Shown here piece by piece: positions 44,216-52,573 of a stretch of 64,000 nucleotides of DNA. Origin of the DNA: Bradyrhizobium barranii subsp. barranii (lineage in GTDB: Bacteria > Pseudomonadota > Alphaproteobacteria > Rhizobiales > Xanthobacteraceae); contig NZ_CP086138.1 in the NCBI RefSeq assembly GCF_017565645.3, forward strand, positions 62,001 to 126,000. Reading direction: 5' to 3'. Made by a program: the position numbers and the translations under genes. Within the stretch, counting starts at the first letter, position 1. Each line of letters starts with the position of its first letter. The notes under the pieces are model-generated. The model had not been told where the DNA came from, made no database searches, and saw only the letters and a list, made by a program, of their open reading frames with translations.

Positions 44216-45039
44216 TCGACCGCGATCATGATCTTTCTATCGTGCGCCAGGCGAAGGTCCTGAAGCTGGCTCGCAGCACGGTCTACTATGAACCTCGGCC
44301 AGTTTCGGCCGAGGACCTTGCCTTGATGCGTCGGCTCGATGAGCTGCATCTCGATTATCCCTTCGCGGGAGCGCGTATGCTGCGATCGTTGCTGCGGCGG
44401 GAGGGCGTATACGCCGGTCGCCGCCACATCGCGACGCTGATGAAGCGCATGCGGATCGAGGCGGTCTATCGTCGCCCGAACACGAGCAAGCCGGCTCCGG
44501 GTCACAAGATCTACCCGTACCTGTTGCGCGGATTGAAGATCGAGCGGCCCGACCATGCGTGGGCAATGGACATCACCTACATTCCGATGCGGCGTGGCTT
44601 CGTCTATCTCGCGGCGGTCGTCGATGTGTTCAGCCGACGGGTCCTGGCCCATCGCGTCTCGATCACAATGGAGGCGGCCTTCTGCGTCGAAGCGGTCCAG
44701 GAGGCGTTGGCGAAGCACGGCAGGCCCGAGATTTTCAACACGGATCAGGGCAGCCAGTTCACCAGCCTCGAGTTCACCGATGTGCTGCTGGACGCGAAGA
44801 TCGCCATCAGCATGGACGGCAAGGGCGCCTGGCGCGACAACGTGTTTGTCGAGCGGCTCTGGCGCACGGTCAAATACGAAGAAGTATATCTCCGCGCCTA
44901 CGACAGCGTGTCCGAGGCGCGAGCGTCAATTGCCAAGTATCTGGCCTTCTACAATCAGGGACGCCCTCACTCGAGCCTTGACGGGCGCACGCCCGACGAG
45001 GCTTACTTCGGCACGCAAGCTATGGTGATGGCCGCATGA
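44212..45039 (+). CDS. IS3 OrfB, copy 2
   Basis: 275 residues with all DDE motifs (HAWAMDITYIP, FNTDQGSQFTS, NVFVERLWRTVK). One visible difference from copy 1: MKRMRIEAVYRR instead of MKRMGIEAVYRR. Both copies keep the catalytic set. Confidence 0.92.
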   Translation: MIDRDHDLSIVRQAKVLKLARSTVYYEPRPVSAEDLALMRRLDELHLDYPFAGARMLRSLLRREGVYAGRRHIATLMKRMRIEAVYRRPNTSKPAPGHKIYPYLLRGLKIERPDHAWAMDITYIPMRRGFVYLAAVVDVFSRRVLAHRVSITMEAAFCVEAVQEALAKHGRPEIFNTDQGSQFTSLEFTDVLLDAKIAISMDGKGAWRDNVFVERLWRTVKYEEVYLRAYDSVSEARASIAKYLAFYNQGRPHSSLDGRTPDEAYFGTQAMVMAA

Positions 45040-45048
45040 CCGTCGCCG

Positions 45049-45105
45049 ACGGTTTTGTCGTCGCTCTGGTCGGGCTACGCCCTCCCGACGCAACGACAAA
45101 ACCGT
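45049..45105 (+). terminator. Long hairpin at the 3' end of the IS3 element
   Basis: Perfect 13-bp arms ACGGTTTTGTCGT and ACGACAAAACCGT enclose GGTCGGG...CCCTCCCGAC, which can itself pair. It lies 10 bp after the orfB stop and is present in both copies (copy 1 at about 1244-1300). It probably ends IS transcription or blocks read-through from outside. Confidence 0.65.
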
Positions 45106-45271
45106 AAAGCCCCGCGTTCAGCATAACCCGGCAGGAATCCACTTAAATCCAGCGGGGCGCTGTCCAAACAACCGGGGCCAGCTCTCTCGGCACCGTGCCG
45201 CGCCACTCTCTAGTGGCTTCTACTGAAGCCTAGGCTTGAGACGACGAGAAGCCGATAACCCGGAGATTGAC

Positions 45272-45418
45272 ATGAAGAGCGCAACTGCAGACACTCCTAA
45301 GGAGCCATCGCGGCCAGATACAACGGACGACCTGCCCTTACCGGTGCTGCCACCTCCCACTATTCAGGGAGAGAAGGCCCCCTTCCCTAACGACAGCGGT
45401 AACTACGGCTACCTTTAA
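45272..45418 (+). CDS. Short proline-rich ORF, possibly a 5' gene fragment
   Basis: 48 residues from ATG 45272, preceded by CGGAG 8 bases upstream. The peptide (SRPDTTDDLPLPVLPPPTIQ, GEKAPFPNDSGNYGYL) is rich in Pro and acidic residues. It could be a genuine small gene or the N-terminus of a larger enzyme cut off by the transposase fragment that follows. No family is claimed. Confidence 0.3.
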   Translation: MKSATADTPKEPSRPDTTDDLPLPVLPPPTIQGEKAPFPNDSGNYGYL

Positions 45419-45869
45419 GATCATTCTTAACTCCGTTATCGCCTCTCCCGCGAGAGGTGCCCAGTGCACGTTCGTATGGTGTGGCAGGCGGATGATAGCG
45501 TTTGATGATCTTGGCACCCTCGCGGCGCTTCTCTTTGAGCTTGAATGACGGCTGGAAGAAGTTCACCAGCAGGCGCGCCGCGGCGTAGAGACGCGCCATC
45601 ACGCGGGCCGTCTCGACCCCGTCGAAGCGCCCGTATCCGACGAGCCGCCGGACCACCGCGCCGTTCTTCTGCTCCACGAACGCCTGATCGTTCGTTTTGT
45701 AGGCACGTGACCGCGTTACCTCGATCTTCTGTGCTCGACACCATGGAACGACGTCGTCGTTCATGAACGCGCTGTCGTTATCGAAGTCGGCGCCACAGAT
45801 CACCCACGGGAACAGGCCCTGTGTTCGCGTCATCGCTTCCACGACGAGGCTGCCATCGCGTGTCACCAG
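45419..45869 (-). pseudogene. ISNCY-type integrase-core transposase, C-terminal fragment
   Basis: Reads LVTRDGSLVVEAMTRTQGLF, ICGADFDNDSAFMNDDVVPW (catalytic Asp), RAYKTNDQAFVEQKNGAVVR (catalytic Glu), LVNFFQPSFKLKEKRREGAK and IIKRYHPPATPYERALG, which are hallmarks of the integrase-core transposases like the one begun at 1-269. The N-terminal half is cut at 45870 by the left end of the IS3-like element. The extreme C-terminus is also degraded. Confidence 0.85.
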
Positions 45870-45953
45870 TGTTCGCCGTCAGCGCCTGTGAGACAAACAG
45901 GGGGATTTTGCGGAGGGAGGAGTTCTGGTTCATCGGAGCCATCAGGAGCGAAG

Positions 45954-46327
45954 ATGAACCAGAAATCCAGACCGGGCAAAGCGCCGGCAGACCAAGTGCT
46001 AAAGGACATTCGGCGCCAGACCCGCCGGCAGTATTCCGCGGAAGAGAAGATCCGCATAGTGCTGGAGGGATTGCGCGGCGAGGAGAACATCTCCGAGCTT
46101 TGCCGCCGAGAAGGCATTGCCGCCTCGATGTATTACGGCTGGTCCAAGGAGTTTCTCGAGGCCGGCAAGCGCCGCCTGGCCGCGACACGGCGCGAGCTGC
46201 GACCTCCGGCGAGGTGAAGGACCCCCGCCGGGAGGCCGCCGCCTTGAAGGAGGCCGTCGCCGATCTGACCCTGGAGAACCGTCTGCTCAAAAAAAGTATG
46301 AACGGAGATGGGGAGGACGAGGCATGA
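45954..46327 (+). pseudogene. IS3-like OrfA, one-base frameshift
   Basis: MNQKSRPGKAPADQVLKDIR, YSAEEKIRIVLEGLRGEENI and ELCRREGIAASMYYGWSKEF are standard OrfA. At about 46182 a base is missing: the frame gives RLAATRRELRPPAR and a stop, while the neighbouring frame gives the expected DTARAATSGEVKDPRREAAA and LKEAVADLTLENRLLKKSMN to the ATGA overlap with orfB. The related fragment at 31.0-31.2 kb has the unshifted version. Confidence 0.88.
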
Positions 46328-47304
46328 GGTATCCCGCCTCCGAGAAGGCCGAGATCATCCATTTGGTCGAGCAATCGCACCTTCCGGCCAAGCGCACACT
46401 GGACAAGCTCGGGATCCCGCGCGCCACATTCTATCGCTGGTATGATCGCTACCGCGCGGGCGGCGTTGAGGCGCTGGCCGATCATCGGTCTCGACCAGAC
46501 CGGGTCTGGAACCGCATCCCGGACGATGTGCGGGGCCAGATCATCGACCTGGCGCTGGAGTTACCTGAGCTGTCGCCACGCGAGCTGGCCGTGCGGTTCA
46601 CCGACGAACGAAAGTACTTTGTATCCGAGGCGTCGGTCTATCGGCTGCTGAAGGCGCATGACCTCATCACCAGCCCGGCCTATGTGGTGATCAAGGCCGC
46701 GAACGAGTTCAAGGACAAGACGACGGCCGTCAACCAGCTCTGGCAGACCGACTTCACCTACCTCAAGATCACCGGATGGGGGTGGTACTATCTCTCGACC
46801 GTGCTTGACGACTTCTCACGCTACATCGTGGCCTGGAGGCTTGGTCCCACCATGTGCGCTTCCGATGTCACAGCCACCCTCGACCAGGCACTCGCCGCCT
46901 CCGGCCTTGACCACATCGCCGTCGCGCACCGGCCAAAGCTTCTCAGCGACAACGGTTCGAGTTACGTCGCGGACGATCTGGCCAAGTGGCTCGACCAGAA
47001 GGGCATGCAGCATGTGCGCGGCGCTCCGTACCATCCCCAGACTCAGGGAAAGATCGAGCGCTGGCATCAGACGCTGAAGAACCGCATTCTGCTCGACAAC
47101 TACTACCTGCCCGGTGATCTCGAACGTCAGGTACGGGCCTTCGTCGAACACTACAATCACGTCCGTTATCATGAGAGCATCGACAACCTCACACCAGCCG
47201 ATGTCTACTTCGGCAGGGCCGAGGCGATCCTCGCAGAACGAAACCGCATCAAGCGCGACACCATCGCAAACCGCCGCTTGCAGCATCAACTGCAGGTCGC
47301 TTAA
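46324..47304 (+). CDS. IS3-like OrfB transposase
   Basis: 326 residues. HTH region (SEKAEIIHLVEQSHLPAKRT, LGIPRATFYRWYDRYRAGGV), DDE core with LWQTDFTYLKITGWGWYYLS, KLLSDNGSSYVADDL and TQGKIERWHQTLKNRI, and the C-terminal HYNHVRYHESIDNLTPADVY. Complete and in frame, but the frameshifted orfA upstream would prevent a normal OrfAB fusion. Confidence 0.92.
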   Translation: MRYPASEKAEIIHLVEQSHLPAKRTLDKLGIPRATFYRWYDRYRAGGVEALADHRSRPDRVWNRIPDDVRGQIIDLALELPELSPRELAVRFTDERKYFVSEASVYRLLKAHDLITSPAYVVIKAANEFKDKTTAVNQLWQTDFTYLKITGWGWYYLSTVLDDFSRYIVAWRLGPTMCASDVTATLDQALAASGLDHIAVAHRPKLLSDNGSSYVADDLAKWLDQKGMQHVRGAPYHPQTQGKIERWHQTLKNRILLDNYYLPGDLERQVRAFVEHYNHVRYHESIDNLTPADVYFGRAEAILAERNRIKRDTIANRRLQHQLQVA

Positions 47305-47439
47305 ACTCTAACCCTGATGAGCCAGATGGGGTATTCGGCCTGTTGCTGAGCCCCGCGTTAGCAGGGTGCTGCGCTTCAGGTTGATGATAAACGTGGTCTG
47401 TTTTCGAACAGCCACAAGCATCAGACGGAGAAGCGCAGC

Positions 47440-48477
47440 ATGAAACATTACGCTGGACTGGACGTGTCGGTCAAAGAGACGTCCCTGTGCATTGTCGACG
47501 AAACGGGCCGCATTTGCCGGGAAGCGAAGTTGGTGAGTCACCCGGACGATCTTCTTGCTGCACTCAACGATCCGATTTGGCGGTTTGATCGGATTGGGCT
47601 CGAGGCTGGACCGCTGTCGCAATGGCTGTTCAGCGGGCTGGCGGAGGCTGGCCTGCCGGTAATCTGCATCGAGACGCGACATGCCAAGGCGTTCCTCAAG
47701 GCGCAGGTGAACAAGAGCGACCGCAATGATGCGCGTGGCATTGCGCAGATGATGCGCGTCGGCTTGTTCCGGCCTGTCCACGTCAAGACCCTGATCAGCC
47801 AAAAGCGACGGGTCCTGCTTGCCGGTCGCAAGCTGCTTCAGGAGAAGGCCATTGCCATCGAGAATGACATTCGTGGGCTGTTACGCAACTTCGGCTTGAA
47901 GGTCGGAATTGTGGGGGTGATCGGCTTTGAACAACGTATCCACGAACTCGTCGGCGGTCAGCCGGAGCTGGCCGAACTCATGGAACCGCTTCTCGTCGCC
48001 CGACGCGTTTTACGCGAACAGTTCACACAACTGCATCGCAAAGTGCTTCTACTTGCCCGGGAAAGCGAGGTCTGTCGTCGGTTGATGACGATCCCTGGTG
48101 TCGGCCCCGTCACGTCGCTGGCCTTTATCAGCACGATCGACGTTCCCGCCCGCTTCAAGAGTTCGAAAGCCGTCGGGCCGTCCCTTGGATTGACGCCAGT
48201 TCTCAACCAGTCCGGCGAAAGCCACCGCATCGGCCGGATTTCGCTGTGCGGTGATGAAGCCATGCGAGCGCTACTCTATGAGGCCGCACAGGTCATGCTG
48301 ACGCGGGTGCAGAAATGGTCCTGGCTCAAGGCGTGGGCCATGCAGATCGCCAAACGACGCGGGCAGCAGAAGGCGATCGTCGCTTTGGCGCGGCGGCTCG
48401 CCGTCATCATGCACCGCATGTGGAGCGACGGAACGGAATTCCGCTGGACACGGGAGGCCACGCCCGCGGCACAATAG
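47440..48477 (+). CDS. IS110-family transposase (DEDD recombinase), copy 2
   Basis: 345 residues, identical to copy 1, with the DEDD domain (YAGLDVSVKETSLCIVDE, IGLEAGPLSQWLF, NKSDRNDARGIAQ) and Transposase_20 domain (MTIPGVGPVTSLAF). Identity over the whole element implies recent movement. Confidence 0.95.
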   Translation: MKHYAGLDVSVKETSLCIVDETGRICREAKLVSHPDDLLAALNDPIWRFDRIGLEAGPLSQWLFSGLAEAGLPVICIETRHAKAFLKAQVNKSDRNDARGIAQMMRVGLFRPVHVKTLISQKRRVLLAGRKLLQEKAIAIENDIRGLLRNFGLKVGIVGVIGFEQRIHELVGGQPELAELMEPLLVARRVLREQFTQLHRKVLLLARESEVCRRLMTIPGVGPVTSLAFISTIDVPARFKSSKAVGPSLGLTPVLNQSGESHRIGRISLCGDEAMRALLYEAAQVMLTRVQKWSWLKAWAMQIAKRRGQQKAIVALARRLAVIMHRMWSDGTEFRWTREATPAAQ

Positions 48478-48740
48478 TGCGACGCGCGGTCCACGCACCC
48501 GTTGTTTAGCGGGAGGAGGTCCCTCGCGGGACGATGGACGAGATGAGTTCGCTTTGGGCTCTTGTACGGTCGCGTCCTTGCGATCAGCACGCGAGTCAGA
48601 TTGTTCCGTCTCGTTCTACTGATCCCATGCTGGGAGAGCCATACGGCTGATCCCGAAGAGAAGCACGGCCCCGCGAGCGGTACCGAACCCAAGGAGGCAC
48701 CCAATCAAGCCCTTGACTAAATCCGGCCGAATAGAGAAGA
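48478..48740 (+). ncRNA. Candidate bridge-RNA region of IS110 copy 2
   Basis: Same conserved 3' non-coding sequence as in copy 1. Because the two insertions have different flanks, comparison of flanks with loop sequences in this region is a direct test of guide function. Confidence 0.4.
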
Positions 48741-48791
48741 GCCTCCCTTCTCAAAAAGCCTGACCAGTCTCAAATTATCTGACGACGGACA

Positions 48792-48996
48792 GGGCGAGCC
48801 ACTGTGAACCGGCGCAGGATTCCATGCCAACTATGCTTGGTTGTGCGCGAGCAAAGAACTGAAGAAGGGTGTCCCGTCGAAAGCGAACTTTCTGAACAGG
48901 TGTGCCGTCGCAGCTCAGGCCAACGACGTGGAACAGGTTCTTGCCAATGTCGATTCCATAGACAGCCGCAGGTCGCGGCAAATTGCGATGGGCCAT
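48792..48996 (-). pseudogene. N-terminal fragment of a different IS110-type transposase
   Basis: Starts MAHRNLPRPAAVYGIDIGKN, the DEDD opening of the IS1111/IS110 group (Asp in YGIDIGKN), continues FHVVGLSCDGTPVQKVRFRR and IVGMESCAGSQWLA (Glu), then is cut at 48792 by the IS3-like right end. Unlike the complete IS110 copies nearby. Confidence 0.8.
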
Positions 48997-49431
48997 GATA
49001 CTCTCCTCTTTTGATCTGACCTTCCTATGATGATGAAGGAGGAGCACGGGGCGGACCATCCCATTCTGATGTCCCCAGTCAAGCACACAGCGCACGGTTT
49101 CCCATCTCCACGAGGACTCATCGTGAAGTTCTTGCGCCGGTGGATCGTGCATAGGAGAAGGCGGGACCCAAAGACGTCGGTGAACAGGCTCTGATGCGCG
49201 GGTTGGATACCGCATTTCCGTTTTTTCGTCTGGGGCTGTCCCTGGTCTAGCGTCAGGCGTCGATCAGATGATCGGCCACATAATGGGTTTCAGGATTTCC
49301 CCTGCCGTGGTCCCGCCTTCACCTCTGCGCGATTGATGTCCGCAGCTACCCTCCTGATTGTGATTGCAACGATGGGGCTGTGGGCCGGTCGAGCGCACCT
49401 CACGACTCGAGCGGTCCACAGCCCAACGACT

Positions 49432-50034
49432 TTACGCCTGTCGAAGTGGCACGAGCTCGCGATTGATCGCCCAAATGAAGGCGGATAGCTCTCGGGCAAT
49501 CGCCGTGACAATTACAGTTCGCCGCTTGCCCTTCCGCTCGAGTGAGCGGAAGCGCCCGCATAGTCTGGTTTGCGCTTTCCACGCAATCTCGCGCGCGCGT
49601 CTCGGTGCGGCCTCCACCTTTGGCTGCTTGTCTCGGCTCACGCGCGGCGGATTTCGATAACTCGAGGCCGCCTCCACAAGAATACGTCGCGCCCGCCCAT
49701 TACCGGCTTTGGTGATGCTGCCTCGTTTGCCCCTGTCACCAGTCGAGTTTTCTGTGGACACCAGACCCAGATAGCCCATCAGCTCGCGCGGATTTTGAAG
49801 CGGGAGAGATCACCAATCTCGGCCAGCCCCCCCACAGCCGCAATAAGATCAATCCCCCGCGTCGCCTGCAGAACCGCGACAACCTCGGCGAGCGACCGCT
49901 CGGGTACTACCATCGCGGATGGCATCTTCCAAACGCTCCATTCGTTCACTTTCCTGGCGTATCCCCTCCAGTAACTCTTCGAATGCGATGCGCTGCTCGC
50001 GATGCTCGGGTTTCTGCGATGTCAGCCATCTCAT
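49432..50034 (-). pseudogene. C-terminal remnant of an IS110-type transposase, several frames
   Basis: The segments RIAFEELLEGIRQESERMER (about 49.95 kb, linker coiled coil), then MGYLGLVSTENSTGDRGKRG, TKAGNGRARRILVEAASSYR and ARRAREIAWKAQTRLCGRFR, IARELSAFIWAI are in different frames but match the Transposase_20 half of IS110 enzymes in order. It may be the remainder of the element whose N-terminus is at 48.8-49.0 kb, but order and orientation show a rearrangement between them. Confidence 0.75.
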
Positions 50035-50099
50035 ATGGGCTGGTCCCCACGTCGTCTTGCCCGGATAGATGCGTCCCAGCCGCAGCAGCCTCGCTCGGC

Positions 50100-50237
50100 G
50101 TTCTGGTCTCGAACCTCAAAACGGTCTGGGCTGCGCCGACGACGGATGCTCGCCTCAAGAAGCGGATTGTGCGCACCCTCATCCATGAGGTCGTGGCCGA
50201 TATAGACAACGCGGCCTCGGAGATCTGCCGCTACTGA
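50100..50237 (+). pseudogene. Fragment of a large serine recombinase
   Basis: LKTVWAAPTTDARLKKRIVR and TLIHEVVADIDNAASEI match the conserved stretch after the zinc ribbon of resolvase/invertase-type recombinases ('W.APTTDARLKKRIVRTLIxEVVxD'). Only about 45 residues remain, stopped by a TGA at 50235. No catalytic domain nearby. Confidence 0.7.
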
Positions 50238-50279
50238 GAGGCCGGTTCAATAGAATTACCTATAACCGCCGCCTCCGCG

Positions 50280-50468
50280 TCAGATGGCGGCTGTTCGCTT
50301 AAACCATTTCCTTGGTAGGCCAATGCAGTAGCCGCGGCTACGAAGCTCTGGCTCGGACCTGTTAAGCGTTTCGCAAATGGATTTCACGGGTGAGCCTGCA
50401 TCAACAAGCTCGCGCAGCAATTCGTCTTCTCGTTTGGTCCAGGGAGGAGAACGGAGAGTCAACTTCAA
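50280..50468 (-). CDS. Small SANT/Myb-like hypothetical protein
   Basis: 62 residues: MKLTLRSPPWTKREDELLRE, LVDAGSPVKSICETLNRSEP, ELRSRGYCIGLPRKWFKR. The pattern 'W-T..ED..L..L...G.s...I...LnRse..lrsR' is that of small helix-turn-helix proteins common in rhizobia, likely DNA-binding. Intact; no operon partner visible. Confidence 0.6.
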   Translation of the reverse strand: MKLTLRSPPWTKREDELLRELVDAGSPVKSICETLNRSEPELRSRGYCIGLPRKWFKRTAAI

Positions 50469-51157
50469 TCCAATTTCTTAGCGTCGGTTTCATGCGTGGA
50501 GGAGAGTTGGCGCCCAGACTTGTGCCTGCCTTTCCGTGCTGAGCATCTTGCCAAGCGTTGTCTGCAATCTCGGCGTTCTGGAATGGCGTACAGTCCCAAT
50601 CAGAGTGGCGCAATCGTTTGGACAACTTCGAGGACGTCTCATAGCGACGACCTCGCCTGTCCTCAGCTATGCATCGCACTCAAAAAGAGTGACAGGGGAA
50701 CCGCTCCTTCGAAAGCTATACGTTGGCATAGTTGAAGCTAATGCCAGTTGGACCAATCGGACTCACCCAGGCGCTGGCGGACGATCTGTGAGATCGCTGT
50801 GCTGCCCTGGAGTTAAGCTAAAGCAATGCGGACGCTTTGTAAGCTGACCCAGTGATATTGGTGCAAGCAGCCGTTGAAGCTAGCAACAGAGCAATTGCGG
50901 ACGAACAGGAAATCGAAGTTCGGACATGGGTGATCTTATGGAATGACACCCCGGCACTTGTTTGCCAGTGCTGCTGCATCTGAAAATCAAGCGCGCGATG
51001 TTGTCAGAGATCGCCTACCTGTGTCTGGCAGGCCGAACCGACCTTATGGGGTGCTGAAAAAGCGCGCGGCCTCTTAAAGGCCGCATTCCGTGTGGTAGGC
51101 CAGTACTTGAAAGTGCGAGCATTTCGCCGCGCTACTTGAGACGAGAGGAGGATTTCG
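50469..51157. other. 690-bp stretch without a supported gene
   Basis: Only short, unconvincing frames (for example plus 50496-50735 and minus 50401-50679). The last 20 bases hold the ribosome site for the next small gene. Confidence 0.4.
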
Positions 51158-51346
51158 ATGTTCGAGGCTAAAGACTACCGCGTGTGTTGCCACGACTTCG
51201 TCACCCCGACCAACCGCATCATCTACCCGGCGCAGGAGCCCTTACTAACCTACTCTGAGGCCGTCCGGCACGTGCAGGCCGAGCAGGCCAAGGGCTACGT
51301 GGTGGCCTGGGTCATCGATCGCACCGGAGCAGGCGCCACCAAATGA
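51158..51346 (+). CDS. Small hypothetical protein with a strong ribosome site
   Basis: 62 residues, preceded by GAGAGGAGG at an ideal distance from ATG 51158. MFEAKDYRVCCHDFVTPTNR, YSEAVRHVQAEQAKGYVVAW and VIDRTGAGATK suggest a compact soluble alpha-beta protein. No family recognised. The Shine-Dalgarno match and clean frame make it likely real. Confidence 0.6.
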   Translation: MFEAKDYRVCCHDFVTPTNRIIYPAQEPLLTYSEAVRHVQAEQAKGYVVAWVIDRTGAGATK

Positions 51347-51945
51347 GATGGGTGGTTCGAACGCATCGGTTCGACGTTGATCGTAAGCATTGGGGTCGAA
51401 CCATTTGGCCCCAAAGGAGAGTATTTTCGTGTTCTGGATGGATGAGGTCGCCGATTGCCTCGAGAAGGTCGGCATAGCTGGGCCCCCGACCTCTTTCGGG
51501 GGGCTGCGGCATCGAGCAAGAGGAGAAGACCGTCCTCGGCGTGTCGTCTAACTATTTTTTTGAGCTTGATCACATGATCCCAGCCGCGCCAAAAATGCTG
51601 CAAGCCGTTTCCACGCCGAATCACAAGCAGAAGAAAACTCAACCAGGACTCGCGCTGGTCAGCGTCATCAGAAGCTGTGCGCGCTCGACAGGACGATCGA
51701 GCCAGTGCGTCGAGGTCTATCCCTGCATAGGTGGACGCGACGAGGCGACGGGAAAGCGCTTGCACGGTGCATTGGAAGGCTTGGGATCCGGCAAGGTTCC
51801 GATTCGCGCACTGTACCTCGGCGGTCCCAAACACGAGGGCGCAGAGAGGTCTGTTTCGGGCGCGGGATTTTGGCTGGGACACGAGCCCGTCAGAGCGTTG
51901 CCGCCGCCGCTCTGAAATGGTCGGGAAACCTTCTGATAATTATTA
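51347..51945. other. 600-bp stretch, no firm gene
   Basis: Overlapping frames on both strands (plus 51541-51915, minus 51295-51882). The minus segment YADLLEAIGDLIHPEHENTL near 51.4-51.5 kb has coding character but belongs to a very short frame, so a decayed gene is possible. Confidence 0.35.
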
Positions 51946-52296
51946 CTAACCTAACATGTGATCCGCTCCCCTCGGCACTTTTGGAAGATACCCCAACTGC
52001 TGTTGCAGGGCAGGCAAAGTTAGACGGGCGGAATCCAATCGCGCAGTCGCCTCCACTAGAGCGTCCCGCGTTTTGTCCGACCGCGCAACCGCTGCGGAGC
52101 CAATCTCAAATAGGCTGTTGTTGAGATGCGGTGCCACTTCGCCTCGCAAAGCACGCTTTAAATCGAGTAGGATGCTCGACAGCGCTCGTTGTGCGCACGC
52201 GTCCTCTCGTTCCAGGTTTTCCGCCAAGTCGAGCGCCGCGCGATAGTGTCGTATCGCTGCAGCGACTCTGCTTTCGAGATCGGTGTTATCGCCCAT
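51946..52296 (-). CDS. Hypothetical helical protein
   Basis: 116 residues from ATG 52296 (MGDNTDLESRVAAAIRHYRA). The composition is helical and charged (LDLAENLEREDACAQRALSS, VARSDKTRDALVEATARLDS). An upstream in-frame Met at 52350 is possible. No family recognised and no partner gene. Confidence 0.5.
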   Translation of the reverse strand: MGDNTDLESRVAAAIRHYRAALDLAENLEREDACAQRALSSILLDLKRALRGEVAPHLNNSLFEIGSAAVARSDKTRDALVEATARLDSARLTLPALQQQLGYLPKVPRGADHMLG

Positions 52297-52573
52297 CTGC
52301 TTTTCTTCCTCGCAAATCGCTGAGCATTTTGTTGCGGCCTGAACGGGCAAAAATTAGGCGGCTTACGGGTGAGGCGGGCGAGGTGATGCGCTGGCTCATA
52401 CGTCGAGCCGAGCATCGAGCCCGGTATGCCGTCGTTGCTGATGCGTTCCGTCTCGACTTTTTCATCTCCGACAATATTGCCGTTCCCCGCACGCCCGTTC
52501 TTTCTTTAGTTGGGAGCCAGCCGGTCTGTTGTATGCTGGCCGAGTCTTTCCCTGATCGCCGCTTTCGCGATAA
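52297..52573. other. Spacer downstream of traG
   Basis: About 280 bp with no supported gene. It likely contains the end of the traC-D-G operon; no clear terminator hairpin was found. Confidence 0.4.

Larger units (their letters stand above)
43822..45185 (+). mobile_element. IS3-family element, copy 2 (1364 bp)
   Basis: Same ends (AGAGCTGGCCCC, GGGGCCAGCTCT), length and genes as copy 1 at 1164-2527, in opposite orientation. Flanks are AAC and CTC, so there is no target duplication, which suggests recombination after insertion. Confidence 0.93.
47323..48740 (+). mobile_element. IS110-family element, copy 2, inside the IS3-like element
   Basis: Base-for-base the same as 39879-41296 as far as read. 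It lies between the orfB stop and the right end of the IS3-like element, which continues after 48740. Confidence 0.93.
45870..48791 (+). mobile_element. IS3-like element 2, interrupted by IS110 copy 2
   Basis: Left end TGTTCGCCGTCAGCGCCTGT and the reverse complement of the right end, TGTCCGTCGTCAGATAATTT, align as imperfect inverted repeats (with TGAGAC and GAGGGAGG further in). The element holds orfA and orfB and an IS110 insertion at 47323-48740; without that it would be about 1.5 kb, a normal IS3 size. The flanks do not match each other (ISNCY fragment left, IS110-type remnant right). Confidence 0.75.

Noticed and set aside
1164..45185. Large inversion between the two IS3 copies
   Set aside because: The copies are inverted, but swapping flanks does not restore target duplications, so an inversion is not supported.
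51295..51882. 195-codon minus-strand frame
   Set aside because: No motif, poor codon pattern and conflict with other frames; not firm enough to call a gene.
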